Shown here: piece by piece, positions 9,014 through 19,698 of the stretch | How positions within the stretch are numbered: position 1 is the stretch's first letter | Layout of the letters: the number at the start of each line of letters is the position of its first letter | Assembly: GCA_963738835.1 (NCBI GenBank) | Contig: CAVTYH010000007.1 | Location: forward strand, 186,001 to 250,000 | Source of the DNA: CAVTYH01 sp963738835 | Lineage (GTDB): Bacteria > Planctomycetota > Planctomycetia > Pirellulales > JADZDJ01 | DNA: 64,000 nucleotides | Reading direction: 5' to 3' | Translations under genes and position numbers: made by a program | Notes under the pieces: generated by a model | Seen by the model: the letters and a program-made list of their open reading frames with translations, nothing else | Told to the model about the DNA's origin: nothing | The model's database searches: none

Positions 9014-10444
9014 TCAAGGCTTGATCTCCGCTTGCTCCAGCGTCACGTTGCCTTGCTTGGCGTTGTAGCCTTGGTGCTGCACGATTTCGAAGAGCAGGTC
9101 GGCTTTCTCGGTGGGCGGAACTCGCTTTGGGAACTGCACGGTCTGGTAGTCGTGCAGCGTCGGTTCCAAGGCGCTGCGGAAGAGCACATGGCCGCCGTAG
9201 GTGCGGCGGATTTCCACGTCGATTGGTTTTTGCGTGTAGTTGCGGATGCGCTGACTGTAGATGGTGTGGTCGTCCCAGCCGGCGACATTGGTGTTTTCCA
9301 CTTGCACAACTTCATTGCCGCCGACTTGCTGATAGCGATTTTCGCCGTTTATTTGCACCCACAAGTGGTCGCGGAAATAACGCAGCTTGACCAGCTCGAA
9401 AATCACCTCGGGATCGGGTCCCAGATTCAGTTCGATCTTGTCGCCGATCGGGATGTACTTGATCGATTGCTGCGTGAGGTACGACAAGCCATCGCGGCCA
9501 TTCTCACGGAACACGCGCACCATGCCATCGGGCAGCGGCGTTGTGCCCAGCTTCGAATCTTTGTTATTCGTCAGCAGATACATCCGCACCAACTGGTCGC
9601 CGTACTCTGGTGGCCGGTAGCGATACTGAATCTTAAACGGCACGGTTTGGCCTTCGAAACTGCGAATTCGCTTTGACCAGCCGTTGGCGATGGTTTCGGT
9701 CCCCTCCACGGTGTAGATAAAGTATTCGCTCAGGCCTTCTTTGATGATTTCTTTTTCCTTTGCCTCGGCTCCTTTGTCAGCGTTGTCCGCAAATTGGTCG
9801 CGCAAGCATGCCACGGGCGGCCTCGAGTCGAAGATCGGCTGCCTTACCCATCGGCAGTTTTTTTACCGCGTCGATTGGAATTTGCGCCAGCTGCGCAGAT
9901 CTTCTCGACCAGATTGATCGTGCCGACGACCAGCCGGATCTGGGCATCTTCATATTCTTCACCGCTGTTGTTCGAAGACGCGCACGAAGCCTTCGAAACC
10001 CATCTTGGTTTCGTCCTTGTCGGCAATGCACACGTAGTCGGCGTTCCAGGTGATGCCGCTGGTGAAGTAAGTGATTTGAATCGCGGCTTCGCCGTCGAAA
10101 TCGCTCTTCACGTTCCAGTACAACATCTGCGGCTTGTCGTGCGGAAACGTGGTGTCCAGCACATCGAGCTTGTCGGGCTGCGTGAGAAACTTGAGTTCGA
10201 CCGAACTGGGGTCGATCAATGTGTTGGCCCAGGAGAACTGCAACGGGTTCATCCCCTTTTTGAACGTGACCGTGCGGGTTTCGCGAACCAGCGTCAGGTC
10301 CTCGCTGTTATAGATCGTCAACTGCACCGTGTTCCGTTTGGGCACGGTCGAGAGATCGATATTCTCGCCGCCGGCAAAGGCCTGAGTCGCCGCAAGTGCC
10401 GTCGCCATAAGGAGCAGAATCGACTGGAAGGATGCGTATTTCAT
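9014..10444 (-). CDS. DUF4139-type exported protein, three frameshifts
   Basis: Conserved hypothetical exported protein (DUF4139, PF13598), predicted beta-rich. The ATG at 10444 opens a signal peptide (MKYASFQSILLLMATALAAT) followed by the family start VQLTIYNSEDLTLVRETRTV and ITYFTSGITWNADYVCIADK. The frame breaks at about 9985, 9897 and 9806. Each break is repaired by removing one base: this gives RVSNNSGEEYEDAQIRLVVG, then LVEKIAQLAQIPIDAVKKL, then EAARGM joined to LRDQFADNADK. The rest carries the DUF4139 C-terminal half (FIYTVEGTETIANGWSKRI, YRPPEYGDQLVRMYLLTNN, YVRNYTQKP-like and VPPTEKADLLFEI). About 476 residues. Three one-base gains within 180 bases make local sequence error the likeliest cause. 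Confidence 0.75.
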
Positions 10445-10629
10445 TGCTGGACCATAAAGAGTTGTGCAAATAGAAGCGGCATCGATGGTTTAGACGCCCC
10501 AGCGGAAATTTAGTTCCCGACAACTTTTTTCGCCGATTTGTCCTAAATTCCGGCCACTCGCGTTATTACTCTGAATGAAGGCACCGGGGGGGCGAACCAC
10601 ATCACATATTCCGAATGAGGAGCAAGAAC

Positions 10630-11019
10630 ATGCAGTTTCTGCGAGGCACGAAGGTCCAAAATTCAATCGTCATCTGCATCGCGATGGCCGTGGGCTGCGG
10701 TGTGCTGGCCACGGGTTCCACCGCACTGGCCAAGGCTAAAGCCGGCAAAAAGGCCAACCAGCTACAGGTCGTACTGGGCACCGTCAAGTCGATCGATGGC
10801 AACTCCCTGACCGTCGAGGCAAAAAAAGGGGGCTCGAAACAATTACAGCTCACCGGCGACACCACGTATAAACTGAAAGGCAAGAAAGGCGCCGCCGATG
10901 AAACGGCCACTCGCACCGATGTGAAGGAAGGCGAGCGCGTGGCGATCACCGCCAAAGGCGATCAAGCGCAGACCGTTGTGATTGAAGGCAAACATAAGAA
11001 AGCGAAGAAGAACGCCTGA
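10630..11019 (+). CDS. Small exported Lys-rich beta-protein (DUF5666-like)
   Basis: 129 residues starting at the ATG at 10630, which has AGGAGC 8-12 bases upstream; the in-frame ATG at 10615 lacks a site. An N-terminal signal segment (IVICIAMAVGCGVLATGSTA) is followed by AKAKAGKKANQ and one short domain, QVVLGTVKSIDGNSLTVEAK to ERVAITAKGDQAQTVVIEG, then a basic tail (KHKKAKKNA). The pattern of G-V-SIDGN-LTV and V-EGERVAI resembles OB-like DUF5666 domains, but I am not certain. The hairpin at 11031-11050 lies directly downstream. Confidence 0.7.
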   Translation: MQFLRGTKVQNSIVICIAMAVGCGVLATGSTALAKAKAGKKANQLQVVLGTVKSIDGNSLTVEAKKGGSKQLQLTGDTTYKLKGKKGAADETATRTDVKEGERVAITAKGDQAQTVVIEGKHKKAKKNA

Positions 11020-11030
11020 TTCACATTCTC

Positions 11031-11050
11031 CCTCTCCCCCAGGGGAGAGG
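11031..11050 (+). promoter_or_regulatory. Hairpin that contains the ribosome site of the ECF sigma gene
   Basis: CCTCTCCCC (11031-11039) pairs perfectly with GGGGAGAGG (11042-11050) across a two-base loop. The right arm is also the only Shine-Dalgarno-like sequence for the sigma factor ATG at 11060. The hairpin could hide the ribosome site and could weaken read-through from the gene before it. It is the core of the repeat also seen inside uvrA and murD. Confidence 0.55.
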
Positions 11051-11059
11051 ATTCATTTC

Positions 11060-11608
11060 ATGGATCACATCTCATCCGGCCAAAGCAACGCTGACACCAG
11101 CAAACAACTGATGTTGCTGATGGTGCAGCATCAGCGGCAGATTTTTTCGTTCATTTACTCACTGGCGCCCGATCGGCACGATGCCGAAGATTTGCTGCAA
11201 GAAACCAGCCTGGTCATCTGCGAGAAATTTGCCGAGTTCAAGCCGAGCACGAATTTCGTCGCCTGGGCCTGCCAGATTGCGCTATGGCGAGTGCGTGCCG
11301 CACGGCAGAAGTTTGCCCGTTCGAAGATTTTGTTCGATGACGAGGCGCTAGAGCAAGTTGCTGTCACCTCAGTGAAGTTGCGTGACGAGTTGGATCAACG
11401 CCATGTCGCGTTGGAACGCTGCCTGCAAAGACTTGGGCAGCGAGATCGGGAGTTTGTGATCGCGCGCTACCAATCCGACGGCACCGTCGAACAAGCGGCA
11501 AAACAATCGGGCCGTTCGCTGACGGCGGCCTACAAAGCGCTCGGCCGAATTCGGAAGCTGCTGTTGGATTGCGTGAACCGCCAAGTGGCGCTGGGGGCAG
11601 TGTCATGA
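11060..11608 (+). CDS. ECF RNA polymerase sigma factor, Rhodopirellula/Verrucomicrobium type
   Basis: 182 residues. Sigma region 2 covers about residues 10-85 (QRQIFSFIYSLAPDRHDAED, LLQETSLVICEKFAEF, NFVAWACQIALWRVRAARQ). Region 4 covers about 120-175 (LDQRHVALERCLQRLGQRD, TVEQAAKQSGRSLTAAYKAL, GRIRKLL). The start at 11060 follows AGGGGAGAGG at nine bases. The stop overlaps the next start (ATGA at 11605), so it is translationally coupled to the FecR/LamG gene, the usual planctomycete sigma/anti-sigma-like pair. The target genes are unknown; the two following genes are the likeliest. Confidence 0.9.
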   Translation: MDHISSGQSNADTSKQLMLLMVQHQRQIFSFIYSLAPDRHDAEDLLQETSLVICEKFAEFKPSTNFVAWACQIALWRVRAARQKFARSKILFDDEALEQVAVTSVKLRDELDQRHVALERCLQRLGQRDREFVIARYQSDGTVEQAAKQSGRSLTAAYKALGRIRKLLLDCVNRQVALGAVS

Positions 11609-13196
11609 GTTTGGCCGATCGCGAAAACCCTGAATTGGCCGAGCTGTTGGATGGCCTTGTCGACGGCACGCTGACCGACGAACAAAAAACTCGTCTGTCT
11701 CAAATCCTCGCGGCATCGGAGCAGGCGCGAGAGTTGTACGTTCGCTATCTCGGTTTGTCGGCCAGCCTGTTTGAATATGCTGGCGAATTACAGTTTCCTT
11801 CGACGACACCCCAGTCGGCTGCGGCGCCGCGAATTCGCAAGTCGAGATTTTGGTGGCGCTTGCCGGGTTGGCAACCGCCGCAGCAATTGTGATTGCCGTC
11901 GTGCTGCATGGCACGAACGATCTTGACGCGGAGGCCGACGCTGAAGAATTCGCCGCGCAAATCACCGGCTTACAAGATTGCACTTGGACCGATTCAAAAC
12001 CGGGACTCGAACTGGGCGATCAACTGCCGCACGGGCAACACCTGGAGCTCAAAAGCGGCATCGCGGAAATTACTTTCGACAGCGGTGCGCAAATCACGTT
12101 GGAAGGACCTGTAGCACTCGATTTGAATTCTGCCTGGGAAGCCACGTTGCACGAGGGAAAACTGCGAGCCGAAGTGCCGGCCGAAGCGGTCGGCTTTGCG
12201 ATTCAAAGCGCAACGGTCGATGTCGTCGATCTCGGCACGGAATTCGGCATGACGGTTGACGCCAACGGCGCCACGGATGTTTGCGTGCTTACAGGTTCTG
12301 TCGAAGCCACGTCGCGCGAGGCTGGTCGAGCCGAGCCGGCCAAATTTGTCCTGAAGCAGCACAGCGCTCGCCGATTCAGCCCCGCCGGCAGTGAAGAAAT
12401 AGAAAATGCGGCCAGCATCCTTGGCCAGTTCAAAAAGCCGACGAAACTCAAGCGGCTCGCGAAATCGGCAAAACATGTTCACTGGTCGTTCGATGAATCC
12501 GATGGCCGTACGGCGCAGGCCGATGGAACCTGGCCGGCCACGAGCGATCTGGGCGTTTTTATTGAAACCTCCAGCAATGCCGAGCAGACTGAACCGCGCG
12601 TCGCCGGCCGGTGGCGCGGCGCACTCCGCTTCGACGGCCATCTGCTTGCTCACGCTACCGTGCCTGGGTTTTCCACTCGCACCGCTCATACCGTCGCATT
12701 TTGGGTCCGGATTCCGACTGATACATCCGTTGGCGACAGCGGCCCAATGGTCGCGTGGCTGACGAAAGCGCAAGATTCCGCGCATGTGCAGCCGGTGCAA
12801 ATCGGCTGGAACAGTAATCCTTCACAAGGTCCCGTCGGCGCATTGCGCACCGACATCGGCCGAATCACCGCCATCGGCGCCACCGATCTGCGCGACGGCC
12901 AGTGGCATCACGTGGCGGTGGTCATCGTGCCGCGCAACACCGGCAAACAGCGCTGGCATATGCGTCAATATGTCGATGGCCGGCTGGAACCAGGAACCGC
13001 GAAGATCGCTAAGAAAGGACGCAACGATACCTTAAACGATTCGGCCGACGACATCGTCTGGCTCGGACACGAAGCCGGCAAGACGGCAGCCGATCAAAAA
13101 ATGTTCCGCGGCGATCTTGATGAGTTGTTCATTGCCGATCGCGCCTTACCGCCTCCGCCGATCGCGGAGCTGTTCAAAGAAAATACGGGATTGTGA
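11605..13196 (+). CDS. FecR-domain / LamG-domain transmembrane regulator, frameshifted
   Basis: Putative anti-sigma or sigma-regulator partner. From the ATG at 11605: an N-terminal cytoplasmic part (ELAELLDGLVDGTLTDEQK, residues about 9-75), a membrane helix (VALAGLATAAAIVIAVVL) at about 83-101, a FecR domain (LELKSGIAEITFDSGAQITL to VVDLGTEFGMTVD, about 145-235) and a C-terminal LamG/concanavalin-like domain (HWSFDESDG, AHTVAFWVRIP, WHHVAVVIVP, GDLDELFIADRAL). A missing base at about 11850 splits the frame just before the membrane helix. About 530 residues after repair. The ATGA overlap with the sigma gene points to equal synthesis. Confidence 0.85.
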
Positions 13197-13200
13197 ACTG

Positions 13201-13548
13201 ATGAAAGTTCCCAGGCGGATCATTATCATTGGCTTGCTAGCTGCGGCGCTGGTGGGTGGCGGCTACTGGGCACGAGAAAAAATGATCTTTGCAGAAATTG
13301 GATCGATCTTCGCCGTTGGGCCGTTGAGTCCTGTGCTCGATCACCACCAATCGGCCGATCGATACGATATCGACAAGGTGGCTCAAATCGAGCGTGAAAT
13401 GCATGAGCTCAAGGATCAACTCGATGTGGAGGCTAACTGCTGGCGTGCCACAATGATCGCACTATTTAGCGGCGGCGGGATTATGCTTCTAGGATGTATT
13501 TGGTTGTCGTGGAGACACTGGCGACCATCGCAGGTTACAGTCTCATGA
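13201..13548 (+). CDS. Small bitopic membrane protein with coiled-coil stretch
   Basis: 115 residues with an N-terminal helix (RIIIIGLLAAALVGGGYWA), a periplasmic stretch containing DIDKVAQIEREMHELKDQLD (likely coiled coil, about 60-80) and a C-terminal membrane helix (MIALFSGGGIMLLGCIWLS). It starts four bases after the FecR/LamG stop and ends inside an ATGA overlap with the next gene, so it belongs to the sigma operon. No family recognised. Confidence 0.75.
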   Translation: MKVPRRIIIIGLLAAALVGGGYWAREKMIFAEIGSIFAVGPLSPVLDHHQSADRYDIDKVAQIEREMHELKDQLDVEANCWRATMIALFSGGGIMLLGCIWLSWRHWRPSQVTVS

Positions 13549-14765
13549 GATCAGGCAAACCCATCGCACTTTCTCTCGCGCCTCTAGCACCATTGTTCCT
13601 GACTTGGAACTTGATCGTGCCGTTGTTGACTGTCTGGGCCGACAATGATCAACCGCCCGATCCGCTCCCCGGCGTGAAAGTAACGTTGTCGATCTCGGTG
13701 AACGAATACGATCCCTCAGTTCTCTCTGCTACCACGATAAAATGCATCGTGGAAAACAAATCGAAACAGCCGATCGTCGTGCCAATCGGATACGACGGGC
13801 AAGTGGTTCGCCTTTGCGGGAAAGCGCCATCGATGAACTGGTCGGAAACAATGCGGATCGACCTTTGGCACCCTGGCCTCACTCCCGGCGGCGGGCGACC
13901 CGAAATGATTTCGAAGCCGCCAAAGCTCGATTCCCAGCAGGTGCTGCCGGGACAACAGCAAGTTGTTTTCGAATTCCCTCTGGATGCCGTGCTGCTCAAT
14001 CGAGGTTTTCCGAAAACGGATATGTCGATCAATAAAGATTGGTATTGGGACTGGCCGGCACGTTCCACGCCGCCGCGTACGCCGATTAATCTGCCTGGTC
14101 GCGGTGACCTTGCGGAAAAAACGGCGCTGTGGGCTACAGTCGCGGTCGGCGGCAAGTCGTTAAGCTCTGAAGAAACTACACTGAAGGTTCAATCAACCGA
14201 ATCGAAAAAGCCAAACGCGCCCGGCCTGCCGGCAAACACCGAGGCAAAAGCAAGACAAACGAAACGCATTCCTCTAGATCAGCTTCCGCTGAGATTGGTT
14301 GCCGCGGTGAAGAAGCAATTCCCCAAGGGCGAAATTCTGCGTGCCAAACAGACGCCGTATACGCCGGCGATGATGGATTGCGAAGACTGGGGGGTGCGAG
14401 TGAAAGACGCCCAACAGGAATTCGACGTGGGGGTCCTAAGCATTTCCGGCAGCTATCAGGTAAACGACATCGCCAAATCCATTGCCGTCGGCGATGTGCC
14501 AAAGCCCGTGACGGCAGCGCTGAATTTGAAATATCCGCAGGCAACCATCAAATCGGCCCGCGAGGTCTTGAATGGTCTGATATCGCTGCCGCCGGGCAAA
14601 TCGAAACCGCCCGATTACGAACTGACCATCGTCACCGCCGACAAAGAATCGCTCGTCGTAAACTTCACCCCGGAAAGAACAAAAAACGCGAAAGGAGAAG
14701 AGCAGCGGAATCCGGAGAAGATGGTGTTCGCATGGGAATCGCCGATCGATGACGGAAAGAAGTAG
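13545..14765 (+). CDS. Exported protein with PepSY-like C-terminal repeats
   Basis: 406 residues from the ATG at 13545, which overlaps the stop of the previous gene. N-terminal hydrophobic segment (IALSLAPLAPLFLTWNLIVP, then LLTVWA), a beta-rich middle (VTLSISVNEYDPSVLSAT; IKCIVENKSKQPIVVPIG) and a C-terminal part with two stretches that look like PepSY-like/DUF2874 units: LPLRLVAAVKKQFPKGEIL and VPKPVTAALNLKYPQATIKS. Function unknown. Last gene of the sigma operon, convergent with the DUF2339 gene. A 14-base perfect palindrome lies between them at 14787-14800. Confidence 0.75.
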   Translation: MRSGKPIALSLAPLAPLFLTWNLIVPLLTVWADNDQPPDPLPGVKVTLSISVNEYDPSVLSATTIKCIVENKSKQPIVVPIGYDGQVVRLCGKAPSMNWSETMRIDLWHPGLTPGGGRPEMISKPPKLDSQQVLPGQQQVVFEFPLDAVLLNRGFPKTDMSINKDWYWDWPARSTPPRTPINLPGRGDLAEKTALWATVAVGGKSLSSEETTLKVQSTESKKPNAPGLPANTEAKARQTKRIPLDQLPLRLVAAVKKQFPKGEILRAKQTPYTPAMMDCEDWGVRVKDAQQEFDVGVLSISGSYQVNDIAKSIAVGDVPKPVTAALNLKYPQATIKSAREVLNGLISLPPGKSKPPDYELTIVTADKESLVVNFTPERTKNAKGEEQRNPEKMVFAWESPIDDGKK

Positions 14766-14826
14766 CGGGTAACGCTATCCCAAGCGGCGATTGCAATCGC
14801 AACGGCCCGCTCGGCCAGATGTCCGG

Positions 14827-17800
14827 CTACGTCTCACGCTGCATCCGCGATGCGAATTTCTGGTAGAGCATCGAAACGCCCATCAGCATCAGGCCTAACA
14901 CGGCCAGAGCCAGCACGCGCGGCAGCCAGCGCAGGCTTTCCAGGTCGAGGAAGAAAACCTTCAGCAGAATTGGGCCGAAGGCCACGAGGCCGAGCAACCG
15001 GAAGAGCGGATAGCGCTGGGCAAAGCCTGCGGCGACCACAATGGCGGCGTAGATGGCCCAGACGATCGAATACGTCGCCATCTCGGCCATGCGCATGTCA
15101 GCAAACGGAGACCAACCGGCGGCGGCCGCCGCAGCATACCAGGAATGGATTTCAAACGAGATGGCCGTCAGCAGCACCACGTTCGCCAGAATTCCCAATA
15201 GCGGATCGAGCACGGCTTCACCGAGTTCGTCCACCCTGCCATCTAGCAATCCAGATAGTTGCTCGCTCAATTTTCGCTGGTCGCCAAATTTCTGGCGGTA
15301 CATCGCGCCAGCAGCGAAGTACAGCGCGGCCACCAGCGCCAGCGAAACGAACCTGGAGTTGGCCAGCAGGTGATAGATTCCATCGAGGGTGTAGCCGGCG
15401 TGAATCACTCGACCGCCGACCATCCCCAGCGCCAATGCTGCGGCGTACCAGCGGACTGTTGGCTTATCGAACCAGAAACCGGCGGCCCAAATAAGAGCCG
15501 CATCGATGGTCCACAGAATCAGCGCCAGCCGCGTGTCCCACTGGCACAGCACCCCCAGCATCAAAATGATATTGCCGGCGCCGGCGAGCAGACCGCTCAG
15601 AGCCCGATCGACATCGCTCGGTTGCTCTCGCCGAAGCAACCGCGGCACGAGCCAATACAATCCGCCCGCCACAATGGCCAACAGGCCCGACACTTCCATC
15701 ACGACAAAGCGCAGATCCCAAGTGCTGCCCTCGATAAGCTGCGCTCGGGCCCGGAAGTCGAACGGAATCAGGCGCACTGCCATTACGATGAACACGGCCA
15801 CGCCGATGAAGCTCAGCAGCCGATCACGGCAGGCAAGGCCCAGCACCGTGAACAGCAAAGCTTCGATCGCCCAAATCGGCCCGAGCAAAGCGAAATCGGT
15901 CAGTTGCAGGGGCGGCGAGAACGTAACAAGCACCGCTCCCAGGACAAAGAGCAAGGCTGTGGTGATGGTGGCAATGTCTTCGCGCGAAAATGTCGAAAAG
16001 TTGCGCGAGAAAATCGCGATGACATCGTCTTGCTGTGTTGAATCGCTACGCAAGCGATTGACAACGCGGTACAAAGCGCCGCACCCCAACGATAGTAAGC
16101 TAACCGACAAAAACGCGGCAAAGCGCAAATCGACCGTCGAATTACCGAAGCTGCGTGCCGGCGAGAGGAAGTCGAAACCGATCAACCGTCCTCCGGCAAG
16201 CAAGAACACAATCAACCCGGTCAGTCGCATTTGCGGATCGCGCATCAACAGTCCGAGCACCGTGAAAATGAGGGCTTCGACGGCCCAGATGGGCCCAAGA
16301 TAGGTTAGATCGTGCAATTGCAACATCGGGGCCAGAACAACCAGCGCGCTCCCAATGGCGGAAATTAACCATGCCATCGACAGATGCAATTCATCAACCA
16401 GCGGTTCTCGCCACAACGCCCACGGTAGCAGTCGATACAACCCGCCCGCCAACATTGCCAGCAGGCCGGCGAACATGAACGCCGCGAATCGAAAATCGAT
16501 AACTGATTCTCCAAAGCTGCGGGCCGGCGAGAGGAAATCGAAACCGATGAGTCGTGCAGCCGCCAGGCCGAAGACAATCAGACCGGTGATGCAGAATTGG
16601 CGATCGCGCGCTAGAAGACCGAGTACGGTGAACACCAGGGCTTCGATCGCCCAAATCGGGCCGAGATAAATCCAATCGTGGAGTTGCAAGGTCGGCGATA
16701 GCGTGACGAGTGCGGCGCCGATCGCCGACAGCATGCCGGCAGTATTTCGATCAAAGTTATCGTCGTTGGTTTCTCGCCCCAATGCCCAGGGAATCAGACG
16801 ATACAATTCGCCCGCGATGAGAGTGACCAAGCCGGCGATGAAAAACATGGCGGCCCGCAGATCGAGAGCCGACTCGCCAATCAAGCGTGGCCACGTGTGA
16901 AAATCCCAGCCCAAGAGCCGGCCTGCGCCCAACAGCAGCACGATGGCCGCGGTAGTACACATCTGGCGATCGCAGAAATACACGCCAACCAGGGTGAATA
17001 CAAAGCCTTCGACGCACCACGTAGCGCCCCAGTAAGCGGCATCGTTAATCTGCAGCGGAATCGCCAGCGTGAAAAAGACGGCCGCCAGCGCCAAATGCAC
17101 ACGTGGCATCCGATCGACGTTCGTCACCCGCGCGTAAGTCACGGCAAACAGCACACCGTGCAACAAAGCCATACCCCAGCCGACGAGCACAACTGCTGAT
17201 CGGGATGATTGTGAAACAAGAACCAGGTGAGGCCGACGAACAGAAACGAATTTGCCGACAGGGTGAACAGGTCGGCTGTCTGGCTGAGACGTTTCCACGC
17301 GACGGGCGGAACGGTGCTGCCAACCAAAAAGATAAGCGCGTGCAGCACCACGAACCATTGCGTGCCCCACACGATGCTGTTGTTGGCTGGATCGAAATGC
17401 GAATTGAACAGCCAACCCGCAAACATCAGCACGGTGGCGGTCAAAGTCAGCGGTTTCAAAAATCGCCAGTCACGCCACACCGCACAGGCCATCAGCGCAA
17501 CGTTCAAAAACGCCAAATATGTGAAGAGGCCAGCGTAATTCCCGCTGCCGCTGGATGTGAGAATGGGCGTAAGATATCCGCCCAGCGCACCAAGCAGCAC
17601 AACAGCCGGACTATCGGCGTACAGCGCCAGCGCAATAGCCATCACAGTCAGCCCGGCGCATTCGACAAACGCCACCTGCTCTGGCCACAACTTGTACAAA
17701 TGCAACGCGGCAAATGCCGAAGCATACAGCGTGAAAATGCTGAGCCCGACCAACGCCTGGGTTGTCACCGGCAGTCCACGACGGCGCGTGAAGTAACTGC

Positions 17801-18441
17801 CAACAAGAAAACCGACGCCCAGCAAATGGAAACCGGTCACCTGCAACCACGGCGGCGTGTGAAAGGTGCTCCATGCCCAATGTACTCCGAAGCCGACGGC
17901 CAAGAGCAGCGTGAACGCGCCGACCCAGGTCATCCAGCGGCCGCCGATCAGTGTTTCCCAATCGATCTGGCCGATCTTGGCGTATTTTTCGGCGAGACTG
18001 CTAGCCACCGTCGTTGGTAGCTTCGGCACCAGATTCGACCGCGGCGCTTCGTAGTAGGGACGATCTTCAAACGGCGCGGGGCGATGGCGGCTCCGGCGAA
18101 AGTTCGTATTCTACGGCCGCGGGAGTGTCTGCCGATTCTGTTTGCGCAGTCGACGGCTCCGGCTCGCTGACCACCTCGATCGGCGCCAACACGGGCTTAG
18201 AGAGCACTGGTATTGGAGCAATAGATGTCGCGGCAACCGCAGCGCTGATGGAATCGCTAACTTGTTCTGTCCGTGATTCGATTTGAGCCCTGTGCTCATG
18301 GGCGTCAGGCTCAAAATAATGGACGACAATTTCTTCAAGCTCACCAAGCCGGGTGTTAGTCGCCCCCAATTCGCGACGCATTTGCTCGAGCTGTTCACGC
18401 AGCCGAGCCAGTTCGGCGGGGTCGAAGATTGGTGCAGCCAT
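14827..18441 (-). CDS. DUF2339 polytopic membrane protein, two frameshifts
   Basis: A very large inner-membrane protein (about 1200 residues after repair) of the DUF2339 family (PF10101), function unknown. The ATG at 18441 (GGAAGGA upstream) starts a coiled coil (FDPAELARLREQLEQMRREL) and a Glu/Pro-rich linker. An extra base at about 18075 separates this from PFEDRPYYEAPRSNLVPKLP and the first helices (DWETLIGGRWMTWVGAFTLL, the family signature). A missing base at about 17195 separates NHPDQ from VVLVGWGMALLHG. The rest is a ladder of membrane helices in four to five diverged repeats of about 130-140 residues, each with LGPIWAIEALVFTVLGL and RLIGFDFLSPARSFGES-like motifs. Large unrelated plus-strand ORFs over the repeats are shadows. 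Confidence 0.8.
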
Positions 18442-18549
18442 GGGCGAAATCCTTCCTTAATCCGAAAGGTCGCACAATTTCTCCGCTGTATGTTTGCGGC
18501 CCATGCTCCGATCCAGTTGCATGGACGACCGCATCTGGCACAATGAGTG

Positions 18550-18581
18550 GTCCGTGACGGCTCCTGCGTCACACGCCGGAC
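18550..18581. repeat. Nested inverted repeat upstream of the isomerase gene
   Basis: GTCCG-TGACG (18550-18559) is matched by CGTCA (18667-equivalent 18567-18571) and CGGAC (18577-18581), with a five-base bulge between the two right arms. It lies between the divergent DUF2339 and isomerase genes. It looks like a REP-type element; a regulatory role is possible but unsupported. Confidence 0.45.
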
Positions 18582-18699
18582 GGAAAAATCGTTAAAAAAG
18601 TGCGCGGCCAACTGTTACCGGGCACGAGCAGCCAGCCGTTTTGACCGATCACCACACACGCTCTCATCGCTAACCTGTCTTCCCCCAAGGAGTAACCGC

Positions 18700-19698
18700 A
18701 TGGCACGGCCAGTTACCTTGTTCACCGGCCAATGGGCCGATTTGTCGCTTGATGTGTTGGCAAAAAAAGGGCGCGAATTCGGCTACGATGGCTTGGAGCT
18801 GGCCTGCTGGGGCGATCATTTCGAAGTCGAGAAAGCGCTGGCCGAGCCAAAGTATTGCGCTCAGCGGCGCGACCTGCTGGAGAAAAACGATTTGCAGGTG
18901 TTCGCTATCAGCACACACCTCGTGGGCCAAGCGGTGTGCGACATGATCGACGAGCGACACAAAGCCATTCTGCCGCCGCACGTGTGGGGCGATGGCAAGC
19001 CGGAAGGCGTGAACCGTCGCGCTGCCGAGGAAGTAAAGAACACGGCCCGCGCGGCGCAGAAGCTGGGCGTCAGCGTGGTGAATGGATTCACGGGGTCGTC
19101 GATTTGGCATTTGCTGTACTCGTTCCCGCCGGTGCCGCCGAAGATGATCGACGATGGCTACCAGCAATTTGCCGAGCGGTGGAACCCGATTCTCGACGTG
19201 TTTGGCGAGCGCGGCGTGCGTTTTGCGCTAGAAGTGCATCCAACCGAAATCGCCTTCGACATCTATTCGGCACAGCGCACGCTGGAAGCGATCGGACATC
19301 GCGAAGAATTCGGTTTCAATTTCGATCCTAGCCATTTGCACTGGCAGGGAGTCGATTCTGTGGAATTCATCCGCGCATTTCCGGATCGGATTTATCACAT
19401 GCATGTGAAAGACGCCATCACGCTGCTGAACGGTCGCACGGGAATTCTCGGCAGCCATTTGAACTTCGGCGATCCGCGCCGCGGCTGGGAGTTCCGTTCG
19501 CCGGGACGCGGCACGGTCAATTTCGAAGAGATCATCCGGGCACTGAACCAGATTGGCTACAACGGCCCGCTCTCGGTGGAATGGGAAGACTCTGGCATGG
19601 ACCGCGAACACGGCGCCCGCGAGGCCTGCGAGTTTGTGAAGAAGCTCGATTTCACGCCGAGCAACGTGCAATTCGACGCGGCGTTTGAAAAGAAGTGA
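18700..19698 (+). CDS. Sugar phosphate isomerase/epimerase family protein (AP_endonuc_2 TIM barrel)
   Basis: 332 residues of the xylose-isomerase-like TIM-barrel family (PF01261). The start at 18700 has AAGGAG about 8 bases upstream. Seen motifs: GYDGLELACWGDHF, FAISTHLVGQAVCD, VVNGFTGSSIWHLLYSFPP, VRFALEVHPTEIAFD (metal-ligand Glu), FGFNFDPSHLHWQGVD (Asp/His ligands), IYHMHVKDA and GPLSVEWEDSGMD. These carry the Glu/Asp/His metal site expected of an active barrel. The substrate is not predictable; family members isomerise or epimerise ketoses or inositol derivatives. Intact, apparently monocistronic. Confidence 0.9.
   Translation: MARPVTLFTGQWADLSLDVLAKKGREFGYDGLELACWGDHFEVEKALAEPKYCAQRRDLLEKNDLQVFAISTHLVGQAVCDMIDERHKAILPPHVWGDGKPEGVNRRAAEEVKNTARAAQKLGVSVVNGFTGSSIWHLLYSFPPVPPKMIDDGYQQFAERWNPILDVFGERGVRFALEVHPTEIAFDIYSAQRTLEAIGHREEFGFNFDPSHLHWQGVDSVEFIRAFPDRIYHMHVKDAITLLNGRTGILGSHLNFGDPRRGWEFRSPGRGTVNFEEIIRALNQIGYNGPLSVEWEDSGMDREHGAREACEFVKKLDFTPSNVQFDAAFEKK

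Noticed and set aside
14850..16303. Long plus-strand ORFs opposite the DUF2339 gene
   Set aside because: They follow the period of the membrane repeats and are Arg/Ser/Thr-rich shadows.
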